Below are positions 7,006-12,742 of a stretch of DNA of 12,742 nucleotides, one piece after another. How positions within the stretch are numbered: position 1 is the first letter of the stretch; each line of letters begins with the position of its first letter. The notes under the pieces are model-generated. The model was not told the DNA's origin and did not search any database. It saw nothing but the letters and a program-made list of their open reading frames with translations. The stretch is taken from NCBI GenBank assembly GCA_030601615.1, contig JAUVTH010000018.1, forward strand, positions 1 to 12,742, in the 5' to 3' direction. The DNA comes from Gemmatimonadota bacterium (lineage in GTDB: Bacteria > Gemmatimonadota > Gemmatimonadetes > Palauibacterales > Palauibacteraceae). The position numbers and the translations under genes were made by a program.

Positions 7006-8079
7006 CTATTCCCTCACGCTCGAGTCTGCGCCGGTGGCGGAGGGCAGCAGGCTCAGCGCTGCCCGAACCACGGCGGGTGGCGTACCGGAATCAACCCAGT
7101 TCACGCTCTCGGAGAGGTACCAGATGGGCACGTCCCGCCCCACGCTCCGGGCGAGCTTCGAGGCATCCTTCAGCGTGCACACGATTCCCCCTTCACCCGC
7201 GAGGTCCCGCAGGCGTACGACCCCGGCCTTACGGATGCTCGCATGGTCACGAAGGGCGACGGTCTCGACGACGCTGCCCGTGGTCTGCGAGGCCTGGGAG
7301 AAGAAGACGTCCGGCCACATGACGCCAGCCACGGCCACCTTCGGGCACGGTGTGTCGATGCGTCCGGCGCTTTCCGTGACGGCCACGAGCGGTCCTGGCC
7401 GGATTTGCGCGACGATTACGGGTGGTGTCTCCAACCCGCCCGCGACGCCTCTGAGCATTGCCCCTGGAACGGCCTCGGTGACGCTCGTGCGCCCCGCAGG
7501 CGCCCGCAGGCTCCTTTCTACTCGGACCACCAGGTCGGCTCTCGCGAGGGCGGCCAGGCCCTCACGAAACGGTCCGGCCGGAAGTCGATGAACAGGGAGG
7601 GCAAGTACCGTGTCGTCGACGGCCACGATATCGAGGTCCCGGTGAAGGCGACGGTACTGAAACCCGGAGTCCAGCACGATGAGCTCCGCTCCGGCCTCAG
7701 CCGCCGCCCGGGCCAGGCCGAGCCGGTCCCTGCCCCCGAAGACCAGAGCCTCCGGGCACAGCTGGCGGTGTACTTCCAGCTCGTCCTCGAAACCATGCGT
7801 GAGAATCGCCGTCACGACGCCTGAGTCGATCAGGCGTCGAGCGAGGTCGGAGGCGATCGGGGTTTTGCCCGAGCCGCCCGCGGTCAGCCCGCCAATGGAA
7901 ACCACGGGCACGGGAACCTGCCTGGCGGCGATCACGCGCGAGTCGTACAGAAGATTCCTGAAGTCGGCCACCGCGGAATACGCGCCGGAAGCGAGACGCA
8001 TGGCCCTGCCGGGGCGATCGGCCCACGCTTCCCGCACCCGGCGTTCCACCCCGGTAATGCCCTCTCGACGCGCAGTCAC
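7006..8079 (-). CDS. lpxK: LpxK, tetraacyldisaccharide 4'-kinase (divergent)
   Basis: LpxK phosphorylates the 4' position of the tetraacyl disaccharide at the inner face of the inner membrane, giving lipid IVA. The start is GTG at 8079, forming a GTGA overlap with the upstream acyltransferase. A longer in-frame ATG at 8166 lies deep in that gene and is rejected. The 357-residue product has the N-terminal amphipathic/membrane-associated helix and the P-loop SIGGLTAGGSGKTP (61-74). It also has LPAGPFRE (166-173), the catalytic-type DH (278-279) and TLKDASKL near the C-terminus. It departs from the family elsewhere. The usual RGYG becomes THGF (94-97) and about 20 residues before the DEP-type acidic motif (D99-E100) are missing. 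DDGFQH becomes DSGFQY (137-142). The position next to lpxB and the acyltransferase supports the assignment. Activity should not be taken for granted. Confidence 0.92.
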   Translation of the reverse strand: MTARREGITGVERRVREAWADRPGRAMRLASGAYSAVADFRNLLYDSRVIAARQVPVPVVSIGGLTAGGSGKTPIASDLARRLIDSGVVTAILTHGFEDELEVHRQLCPEALVFGGRDRLGLARAAAEAGAELIVLDSGFQYRRLHRDLDIVAVDDTVLALPVHRLPAGPFREGLAALARADLVVRVERSLRAPAGRTSVTEAVPGAMLRGVAGGLETPPVIVAQIRPGPLVAVTESAGRIDTPCPKVAVAGVMWPDVFFSQASQTTGSVVETVALRDHASIRKAGVVRLRDLAGEGGIVCTLKDASKLARSVGRDVPIWYLSESVNWVDSGTPPAVVRAALSLLPSATGADSSVRE

Positions 8080-8783
8080 GGGGAGCTCTTCCCCAGGGTG
8101 CGTGCCACTGCGTTCTCGCACACAGTGCTCGCTGCGTTCTGGGCGCTCGTCACCCTGTCCTGCCAATCGGCGAGCGCCTCTCGCTCAATGTCGGCCGGGA
8201 CGGGGATGGGTTCCCCGTAGTTCAAGTAGACCACGGACCCTGGTTTCGGGACGAAGAACTCGTCCCAACTGCTGACTTGCCACACCCGGCTCGCCGCGGC
8301 CGCGACCGGGACAATTGGCAGGCCCGTTCGGGCGGACGCGAGCACCGCCCCGGGTTTGCACCGGCGCGCGGGCCCCTGGGGTCCGTCCGTCGTGATTGCC
8401 AACGAGTGACCTTCGGCTGCCGCCCGAATGAACTCCCGCAGTGCCGTCGATCCTCCCCGGGTACTGGAGCCTCTGATCGTCCGATAACCGATCCCCGCAA
8501 CCATTCTAGAGATGATCTCTCCGTCCCGGTGCCGGCTAACGATCACCGCGATGTTCTGGTTCCGGTGTGCAAGGGTCAGGGCGAGCTGCTGGGAATGCCA
8601 CAGCGCGTAGATGCCCCTCGCTGCCCGGGGCCGCACATCCACGCGTCGGCCATCGGTGTCGAGGAGGCGGAACCTCCAGGTATTACTGAGCGTCCGCAGG
8701 AACGTCGGGCCGATGTACCTGGCGGCGATCAGTGTGGCATCGACACCCACGGTCAGATTCCATCTCCGAGGAGTCGCACGCAT
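8076..8783 (-). CDS. DUF374-type lysophospholipid acyltransferase family protein
   Basis: This 235-residue protein belongs to the DUF374/COG2121 branch of the LPLAT acyltransferases, often encoded in lipid A/Kdo clusters. Its precise acyl acceptor is not established. Signature blocks are ALWHSQQ (60-66), VSRHRDGEIISR (82-93, with the HxxDGE core), RGSSTRGGSTAL (104-115), TTDGPQGPARRCKPGA (131-146) and SSWDEFFVPKPGS (171-183). A hydrophobic N-terminal stretch (18-32) could associate with the membrane. The ATG at 8783 overlaps lpxB by 31 bases; a GTG at 8750, just after the lpxB stop and preceded by GGAG, is a serious alternative (224 residues). It overlaps lpxK by 4 bases. A late acylation of lipid A, or a related glycerophospholipid role, is inference from context. 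Confidence 0.94.
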   Translation of the reverse strand: MRATPRRWNLTVGVDATLIAARYIGPTFLRTLSNTWRFRLLDTDGRRVDVRPRAARGIYALWHSQQLALTLAHRNQNIAVIVSRHRDGEIISRMVAGIGYRTIRGSSTRGGSTALREFIRAAAEGHSLAITTDGPQGPARRCKPGAVLASARTGLPIVPVAAAASRVWQVSSWDEFFVPKPGSVVYLNYGEPIPVPADIEREALADWQDRVTSAQNAASTVCENAVARTLGKSSP

Positions 8784-9862
8784 TCTTCGGCGACTCGAGC
8801 GGCCGCACCGGGTCTGCCCAGTCGGGCCCTTACTTCGAGGAGCCCGGCGAGCTGCTCGCGCCGTCCAGGGCTGTCCCTATCCAGGAGCGAGGCTGTCGCC
8901 GCAGCGAGTGCACCGGGCGTCACCTCTCCCTGGACAAACTCGGGAACGACCTCGCGGCCCGCGACGAGGTTGACCAACGAGATGTGGTCGACCCGCACGA
9001 CTCTCCTGGCGACAGCATACGTGACGGGGCTGACCTGGTATCCCACTACCATGGGAACACCCTCCAGCGCCAGCTGCAACGTGATCGTTCCGGACTTCGT
9101 GATCGCGGCTGTCGCCGCTCTGCTCGCCTCTTCGGCCTCCACGAGACGGATCCCACCCAGTTCCACGTACACGGACGGTGACAGGTCCTGTGCACGCGCC
9201 ACCTGGATGTCCAGGTTCGGTATCTCTCTGGCGAGGAGGCGGCCAGCCTCGAGGAAGGGGGGAAGCAGTCGTTGGACCTCCTGCCGACGGGATCCCGGAA
9301 AAATGCCCAGGACGGGAACTTCGCCGAGAGCTTGCCCTGGTTGCGAAGCGGATTCCTCTCGATCCAGGAGGGGGTGGCCCACAAACCGCGTACGCACGTC
9401 CCACCGGCGGAGCCTTTCCTCCTCGAACGGGAGCACGACACATACGAGATCCGCGTCTTCGCCCAGTTTGCGGGCTCGTGACTCGTGCCATGCCCACACT
9501 TGTGGCGCAATGTAGTAGAGCACCCGTATCCCCTGCCGACGAGCGAAACGCGCGAGAGGGAGGTTGAAACCCGGGTAGTCGATCGGCACGAGCAAGTCTA
9601 CATCGCGCTCGACGAGGAAGCGCCGTACTTCCCTCCGGAGCCTGGCAAGGTCCGGTAAATGGCGTAGTACTTCCGCGAAGCCGAGGACCGCCAGCCGGTC
9701 GAGGTCTGCCAGGAGCTCGACACCCTCGGCCGCCATACGACTTCCGCCCAGCCCATACAGGCGCACTCCGGGAACACGGTGTCGGAGCTCGCGAGCCAGC
9801 TCTGCGCCGTGAAGGTCTCCCGACTGTTCGCCAGCTGCCAAAAAAACGGCTCGGCTAGACAA
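8753..9862 (-). CDS. lpxB: LpxB, lipid-A-disaccharide synthase
   Basis: LpxB is a peripheral membrane GT-B glycosyltransferase (family GT19). It condenses UDP-2,3-diacylglucosamine with lipid X to give the beta-1,6 disaccharide of lipid A. The 369-residue product shows AAGEQSGDLHG at the N-terminus (9-19, with the conserved Glu12), YGLGGSRMAAEG (36-47), PIDYPGFNLPLA (93-104) and YYIAPQVWAWH (116-126). Further motifs are VGHPLLD (161-167), FPGSRRQEV (188-196) and TKSGTITLQLAL (255-266) followed by GVPMVVGY. The start is TTG at 9862: the family N-terminus begins within a few residues of this codon and no ATG or GTG is available in frame. The start overlaps the stop of the 44-residue microprotein gene by 8 bases. 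A rare start plus overlap suggests its translation depends on the gene before it. Confidence 0.97.
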   Translation of the reverse strand: MSSRAVFLAAGEQSGDLHGAELARELRHRVPGVRLYGLGGSRMAAEGVELLADLDRLAVLGFAEVLRHLPDLARLRREVRRFLVERDVDLLVPIDYPGFNLPLARFARRQGIRVLYYIAPQVWAWHESRARKLGEDADLVCVVLPFEEERLRRWDVRTRFVGHPLLDREESASQPGQALGEVPVLGIFPGSRRQEVQRLLPPFLEAGRLLAREIPNLDIQVARAQDLSPSVYVELGGIRLVEAEEASRAATAAITKSGTITLQLALEGVPMVVGYQVSPVTYAVARRVVRVDHISLVNLVAGREVVPEFVQGEVTPGALAAATASLLDRDSPGRREQLAGLLEVRARLGRPGAAARVAEECVRLLGDGI

Positions 9863-9989
9863 TCCGATTGAGATAGCTCATGAGCAGAAACACCAGGATG
9901 AGCAGAAACACCAGCGTGAGGGGGCGTGCGCCACGCTTGGCGCCCACTCCCAGTTTCTTACGCTCTTCGCGTATCTTGTACAGGGACAT
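9855..9989 (-). CDS. 44-residue single-helix membrane microprotein, unknown function
   Basis: I do not recognise this protein. It has a strongly basic N-terminus (YKIREERKKLGVGAKRGAR, 4-22) and then one hydrophobic helix (PLTLVFLLILVFLLMSYL, about 23-40), predicting a cytoplasmic N-terminus and one pass through the inner membrane. The ATG at 9989 is chosen because this coherent stretch starts there. Longer in-frame starts run deep into the oxidoreductase gene. It overlaps that gene by 32 bases and lpxB by 8 bases, in the same operon between gene 3 and lpxB. The helix is built from an 18-bp tandem duplication (LVFLLI then LVFLLM). No ribosome binding site is strong, so translational coupling is likely. 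A role as a lipid A enzyme anchor or regulator is only a guess. Confidence 0.66.
   Translation of the reverse strand: MSLYKIREERKKLGVGAKRGARPLTLVFLLILVFLLMSYLNRIV
9881..9914. repeat. 18-bp period tandem repeat inside the microprotein gene
   Basis: The 16-base unit TGAGCAGAAACACCAG occurs identically at 9881-9896 and 9899-9914, giving an 18-base period. Because 18 is a multiple of three, the reading frame is kept: six residues of the transmembrane helix are repeated (LVFLLI/LVFLLM). This is consistent with a recent slippage duplication that lengthened the helix. Confidence 0.85.
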
Positions 9990-10962
9990 AGGCTGATCGC
10001 TCGATCTCACTTTGTATCCGCAGGGCGACTTCCAATGCCGCTCTGCCCTCCGCCGCGGAGACGCTTCCTCCTCCGTTTCCGCGCACCGTATCGAGGAACG
10101 CCTCCAGCTCGAGCCAGAGGGGTTCTGCGCCGTCACCGTGGATCTTGACCCGCTCGACAATGTCGCCGAGGGATATCGCTCCAGGATCCGTCGTTCGGGC
10201 CAGTTCGCCCAGCTCGATGCCATCACGGCGCTTCAGGTACTCCCCCGCCCCGCTCGCGAGGTCGAGGCTGAAGTAGCCGGACGGCTGGAACAGGCGCAGA
10301 GCTCGGGTCTGCTCGGTGGACACCCGGCTGGCGCTGATGTCCGCGCATGCGCCGTTGGCGAACCGGATTCGCGCGTTCGCCATGTCGATCGAGTCGGTGA
10401 GAACGGGCACTCCGACCGCGTCTACGGACACCACGGCGCTGTCGACCAGGCCGAGGACGAGGTCGATGTCGTGTATCATCAGGTCGAGCATGACGGGGAC
10501 GTCCGTGCCGCGCGGCTGGAACCTCGCCAGTCTCTGCGATGAGATGTATCGCGGATCGTCGAGCAGTGGCCGGCATGCACGGATGGCCGAATTGAATCTT
10601 TCGACGTGACCCACGGCCAGGAACAGCCCAAGGCGGTCCGCTGTTTCGACCAGGTCGTCGGCCTCGGCGAGTGTAGGCGTAAGCGGCTTCTCGACCAGAA
10701 CGTGACACCCGGATTCAAGCGCCAGACGGGCGACCTCGTGGTGCGCAGACGTTGTCACCGCTACGACAACGGCATCGCACTCCCCGGCCAGCTCGCCAGC
10801 GTTGAAGGCAGTTACGGAGAGGCGGTTTGCCACTTCCCGAGCCCGCGCGCCATCTGCGTCGGCCACGCCGACCAGATCACAGTCCGACATTTCTCCGAGA
10901 ATCCGCGCGTGAACGGATCCCAGCCGGCCGACGCCCACAACTCCGACGCGCAGGTCACTCAC
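9958..10962 (-). CDS. Gfo/Idh/MocA family NAD(P)-dependent oxidoreductase, GnnA-like candidate
   Basis: This 334-residue protein has a Rossmann N-terminal domain with RVGVVGVGRLGSVHA (5-19) binding NAD(P). EKP (91-93) supplies the family lysine, GHVERFN (118-124) follows, and MIHDIDL (162-168) holds the acidic/His catalytic block. The C-terminal domain is the usual alpha/beta dimerisation fold. It acts on a sugar or sugar nucleotide; the substrate cannot be read from sequence. Its place between lpxA and lpxB matches, from memory, gnnA in Acidithiobacillus ferrooxidans. GnnA oxidises the 3-hydroxyl of UDP-GlcNAc so that the aminotransferase GnnB can make the 3-amino sugar for amide-rich lipid A. 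No gnnB-like gene is present here. The GTG start at 10962 forms a GTGA overlap with lpxA. The family call is firm; GnnA is a hypothesis. Confidence 0.95.
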   Translation of the reverse strand: MSDLRVGVVGVGRLGSVHARILGEMSDCDLVGVADADGARAREVANRLSVTAFNAGELAGECDAVVVAVTTSAHHEVARLALESGCHVLVEKPLTPTLAEADDLVETADRLGLFLAVGHVERFNSAIRACRPLLDDPRYISSQRLARFQPRGTDVPVMLDLMIHDIDLVLGLVDSAVVSVDAVGVPVLTDSIDMANARIRFANGACADISASRVSTEQTRALRLFQPSGYFSLDLASGAGEYLKRRDGIELGELARTTDPGAISLGDIVERVKIHGDGAEPLWLELEAFLDTVRGNGGGSVSAAEGRAALEVALRIQSEIERSAYVPVQDTRRA

Positions 10963-11756
10963 TTCGTGATACCGCGGTTGCTCGCCCGGATGAACTCGAT
11001 CATGTAGTCGACTTCCGGAGTGAGATCATCGCGTGCCGACAACTCGTCGAGTGCCTGCGAAACGTTCAGCTCGGACTGGAAGATCAACCGGTAGGCATCC
11101 TTGATCTGCCGAATGGCGTCTCGCCGGAAACCCCGGCGTCGCAGGCCGACGACGTTGAGTCCGTACGCCTCGCACGGACTGCCCGCGACCATAACGTACG
11201 GTGCTACATCCTGGGGGAGCCGGGAACCGCCTCCGACGAACGAATGGCTGCCGATCCTGACGAACTGGTGCACAGCCGTCACTCCGCCGACGATCGCCCA
11301 GTCATCGATGGTCACGTGACCGCCCATATTGACCGCATTGGCAAGGATCACGTGGTTGCCGACGTGTGAGTCGTGAGATACGTGGGCGTAAGCCATGATC
11401 AGGCAGTCATCTCCCACCACGGTCGTGCCCGAGTCGATGGTACCACGGTTGAGTGTCGCATACTCCCGGATCGTTGTCCGGTTGCCGACGACCAGACTCG
11501 TCTGCTCGCCCGCGTACTTGAGATCCTGGGGGTCCGTTCCGAGAACAGCTCCTTTGAAGATCCGGCAGTCATCTCCGACCGTAGTGTCCTGCTCGATGAG
11601 CACGTGGGAATCGATCGTGGTTCGCTCGCCGATCACGACGCCGGGGCCAATGATGGAGTACGGACCGACGGACACGGAGTCGGGAATCCGCGCATCCGCG
11701 TGCAGGATCGCAGTGGCGTGTATCGCTTCGGAGATCGCGACAGAGGGGTCGGTCAT
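10959..11756 (-). CDS. lpxA: LpxA, UDP-N-acetylglucosamine O-acyltransferase
   Basis: LpxA transfers a 3-hydroxyacyl chain from acyl carrier protein to the 3 position of UDP-GlcNAc, the first step of lipid A synthesis in the cytoplasm. The 265-residue product is full length and shows the left-handed beta-helix hexapeptide repeats (about 15-190), followed by the C-terminal helical part (GLRRRGFRRDAI, 204-215). With a constant offset of 3 from E. coli, His125, His128 (catalytic), His147 and His163 (AVHQF) correspond to E. coli His122, His125, His144 and His160. Gly176 falls at E. coli Gly173, the acyl-chain ruler. Gly there is associated with long (C14-type) chains, so a long hydroxyacyl chain is inferred. 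The ATG at 11756 forms an ATGA overlap with the lpxC-fabZ stop. It is followed by the oxidoreductase with a GTGA overlap. Confidence 0.98.
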   Translation of the reverse strand: MTDPSVAISEAIHATAILHADARIPDSVSVGPYSIIGPGVVIGERTTIDSHVLIEQDTTVGDDCRIFKGAVLGTDPQDLKYAGEQTSLVVGNRTTIREYATLNRGTIDSGTTVVGDDCLIMAYAHVSHDSHVGNHVILANAVNMGGHVTIDDWAIVGGVTAVHQFVRIGSHSFVGGGSRLPQDVAPYVMVAGSPCEAYGLNVVGLRRRGFRRDAIRQIKDAYRLIFQSELNVSQALDELSARDDLTPEVDYMIEFIRASNRGITK

Positions 11757-12742
11757 TTGTCCATCACTCTTGCCAACATCGTGGCTTCTGCGACGACATC
11801 GCCGTTCACGCGCGTCTCGCCCTGCATGCGGCAGGTGCGCCCCTTGAGCTGCAACATCCGTAACTCGAACAGGAGCTGGTCTCCGGGCATGACGGGACGC
11901 CGAAACTTGACGTCGTCCAGCGACATGAAATAGACGACCTTGGAGTGCGGGTCGTCGAACTCGTTCATGAGAAGAAGACCGCCTGCCTGGGCCATGGCCT
12001 CCACGATCAGAACGCCGGGCATGATCGGGTGATCGGGAAAGTGGCCCTGGAAGAACGGTTCGTTGATCGTGACGTTCTTCAGTCCGAGTATGCGCTTCCC
12101 ACCTTCGAACTCCAGCACCCGGTCGATGAGCAGGAAGGGGTATCGGTGGGGTATGTACTCGAGGATCTTGTTGATGTCGAGGGCGGGACTACCGTCCGCC
12201 GGTCGGAAGAGCAGGTTCCTGAGCCGGCGAGCGACTGCCACATTCCCTCGATGGCTCGGTCTCTCTGCTATGATGTGACCCCGGATGCGAGCCCCCGCGA
12301 GTGCCAGGTCCCCCACGAGGTCCAGTACCTTGTGTCGCACGAACTCGTCGGAAAACCGCAGTTCGGTGCCTTCGGCCAGGCCCTCCTCGGTTGCCACTAT
12401 CGTGTTCTCATACGTAGCGCCGAGTGCGAGCCCCTTTGCGTGCAGCATGTCCCTCCAGCTCTCGAGCCCGAAGGTCCGGGCCGGCGCGATCTCGCTGCAG
12501 AACGTCTCCGGCTCCACTTCGACCGTGACCGACTGCCTGCCGATGGCAGGGTGGTCGAACTCGATGACCGCTGTGACACGGTAGCCATCGTGCGGGGCGA
12601 GCGTATAGGTCGATTCGCCCTCACGCACTACAAACGGTTCGCGGATGACAATGCTCCGTGAGCGACTACCCGCCTGTTCCTGAATGCCGGCATCCTGAAT
12701 GAGCGCGCACCAGTCGCGCCCGCTGCCGTCCAGTGCTGGTGG
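11753..12742 (-). CDS. lpxC-fabZ: LpxC-FabZ bifunctional fusion, 5' end outside the window
   Basis: This fused protein combines LpxC (zinc deacetylase of UDP-3-O-acyl-GlcNAc, the committed step of lipid A synthesis) and FabZ (3-hydroxyacyl-ACP dehydratase). The frame stays open to the window edge; codons 12629-12742 read as LpxC sequence (ending IVIREPFVVREGE), so the GTG at 12628 is not the true start. In the 329 visible residues, the LpxC part (about 1-182) has FDHPAIG, ARTFG, the zinc ligands His137 and Asp141 (RHKVLDLVGD) and the catalytic His164 (SHRGN). The FabZ part (about 188-329) has PHRYPFLLIDRV with catalytic His199, and GHFPDHPIMPGVLIVEAMAQ with Glu248. The first zinc histidine lies outside the window. 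Such fusions are known from Bacteroidota and relatives. The stop overlaps lpxA as ATGA. Confidence 0.97.
   Translation of the reverse strand, partial: PPALDGSGRDWCALIQDAGIQEQAGSRSRSIVIREPFVVREGESTYTLAPHDGYRVTAVIEFDHPAIGRQSVTVEVEPETFCSEIAPARTFGLESWRDMLHAKGLALGATYENTIVATEEGLAEGTELRFSDEFVRHKVLDLVGDLALAGARIRGHIIAERPSHRGNVAVARRLRNLLFRPADGSPALDINKILEYIPHRYPFLLIDRVLEFEGGKRILGLKNVTINEPFFQGHFPDHPIMPGVLIVEAMAQAGGLLLMNEFDDPHSKVVYFMSLDDVKFRRPVMPGDQLLFELRMLQLKGRTCRMQGETRVNGDVVAEATMLARVMDK

Noticed and set aside
6899..7090. Minus-strand frame of about 63 codons crossing the lpxK end into the gap, with a protein-like look
   Set aside because: It has no ATG, GTG or TTG before its last few codons and overlaps the normal LpxK C-terminus. 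It is probably a chance open frame. A remnant of a lost gene cannot be excluded without homologue searches.
8080..8166. Upstream ATG extension of lpxK
   Set aside because: It would overlap the acyltransferase gene by 91 bases and adds a polar segment unlike any LpxK N-terminus. The GTG at 8079 gives the GTGA junction seen elsewhere in this operon.
8277..9515. 412-codon open frame on the plus strand opposite the acyltransferase and lpxB
   Set aside because: It crosses two firmly identified genes on the other strand, and its translation is low-complexity Arg/Ser/Thr-rich sequence typical of a shadow frame.
9990..10226. Longer 123-codon version of the microprotein gene
   Set aside because: The extra 79 residues lie out of frame over the oxidoreductase C-terminus and show no coherent composition. 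The plausible protein starts at ATG 9989.
11753..12628. A complete 291-residue protein starting at GTG 12628
   Set aside because: The frame is open to the window edge and the extra 38 codons read as LpxC sequence, so the gene is truncated rather than starting here.

Overview
This window is a gene-dense, GC-rich bacterial chromosome segment in which every gene I can support lies on the minus strand. Genes therefore read from the right edge (12742) to the left. Most junctions are 4-base ATGA/GTGA/TTGA overlaps or slightly longer ones, so the region looks like one or two long polycistronic units. The gene set points to a diderm bacterium: it has lipid A genes and an LpxC-FabZ fusion of the type known from the Bacteroidota/FCB group. 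It also has bacillithiol synthesis (BshC) and high GC. Gemmatimonadota or a related high-GC FCB lineage is my best guess; this is inference, since no rRNA is present.

Right half (about 7006-12742) is a lipid A operon. In transcription order it holds the lpxC-fabZ fusion (5' end cut by the window edge), lpxA, a Gfo/Idh/MocA oxidoreductase, a 44-residue single-helix membrane microprotein, lpxB, a DUF374-type lysophospholipid acyltransferase and lpxK. LpxA, LpxC and LpxB make the lipid A disaccharide and LpxK phosphorylates it at the 4' position. LpxD, an LpxH/LpxI/LpxG-type hydrolase, WaaA and MsbA are not in the window. LpxK is sequence-divergent at motifs that are normally invariant.

A 123-base gap (6883-7005) separates this from the left half (178-6882). 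There the order is rlmH (23S rRNA methyltransferase), a class I SAM methyltransferase, bshC (last step of bacillithiol synthesis), a small membrane/coiled-coil protein, murJ (lipid II flippase) and uvrC (nucleotide excision repair nuclease). A 60-base gap separates bshC from the small membrane gene. Downstream of uvrC, positions 1-177 hold no gene but two strong hairpins.

The points most worth following are: the methyltransferase overlapping bshC (a candidate N-methyl-bacillithiol pair); the orphan GnnA-like dehydrogenase between lpxA and lpxB without a partner aminotransferase; the membrane microprotein whose helix contains an 18-bp tandem duplication; and the unusual LpxK. I see no mobile element, CRISPR array, tRNA, rRNA or phage gene.
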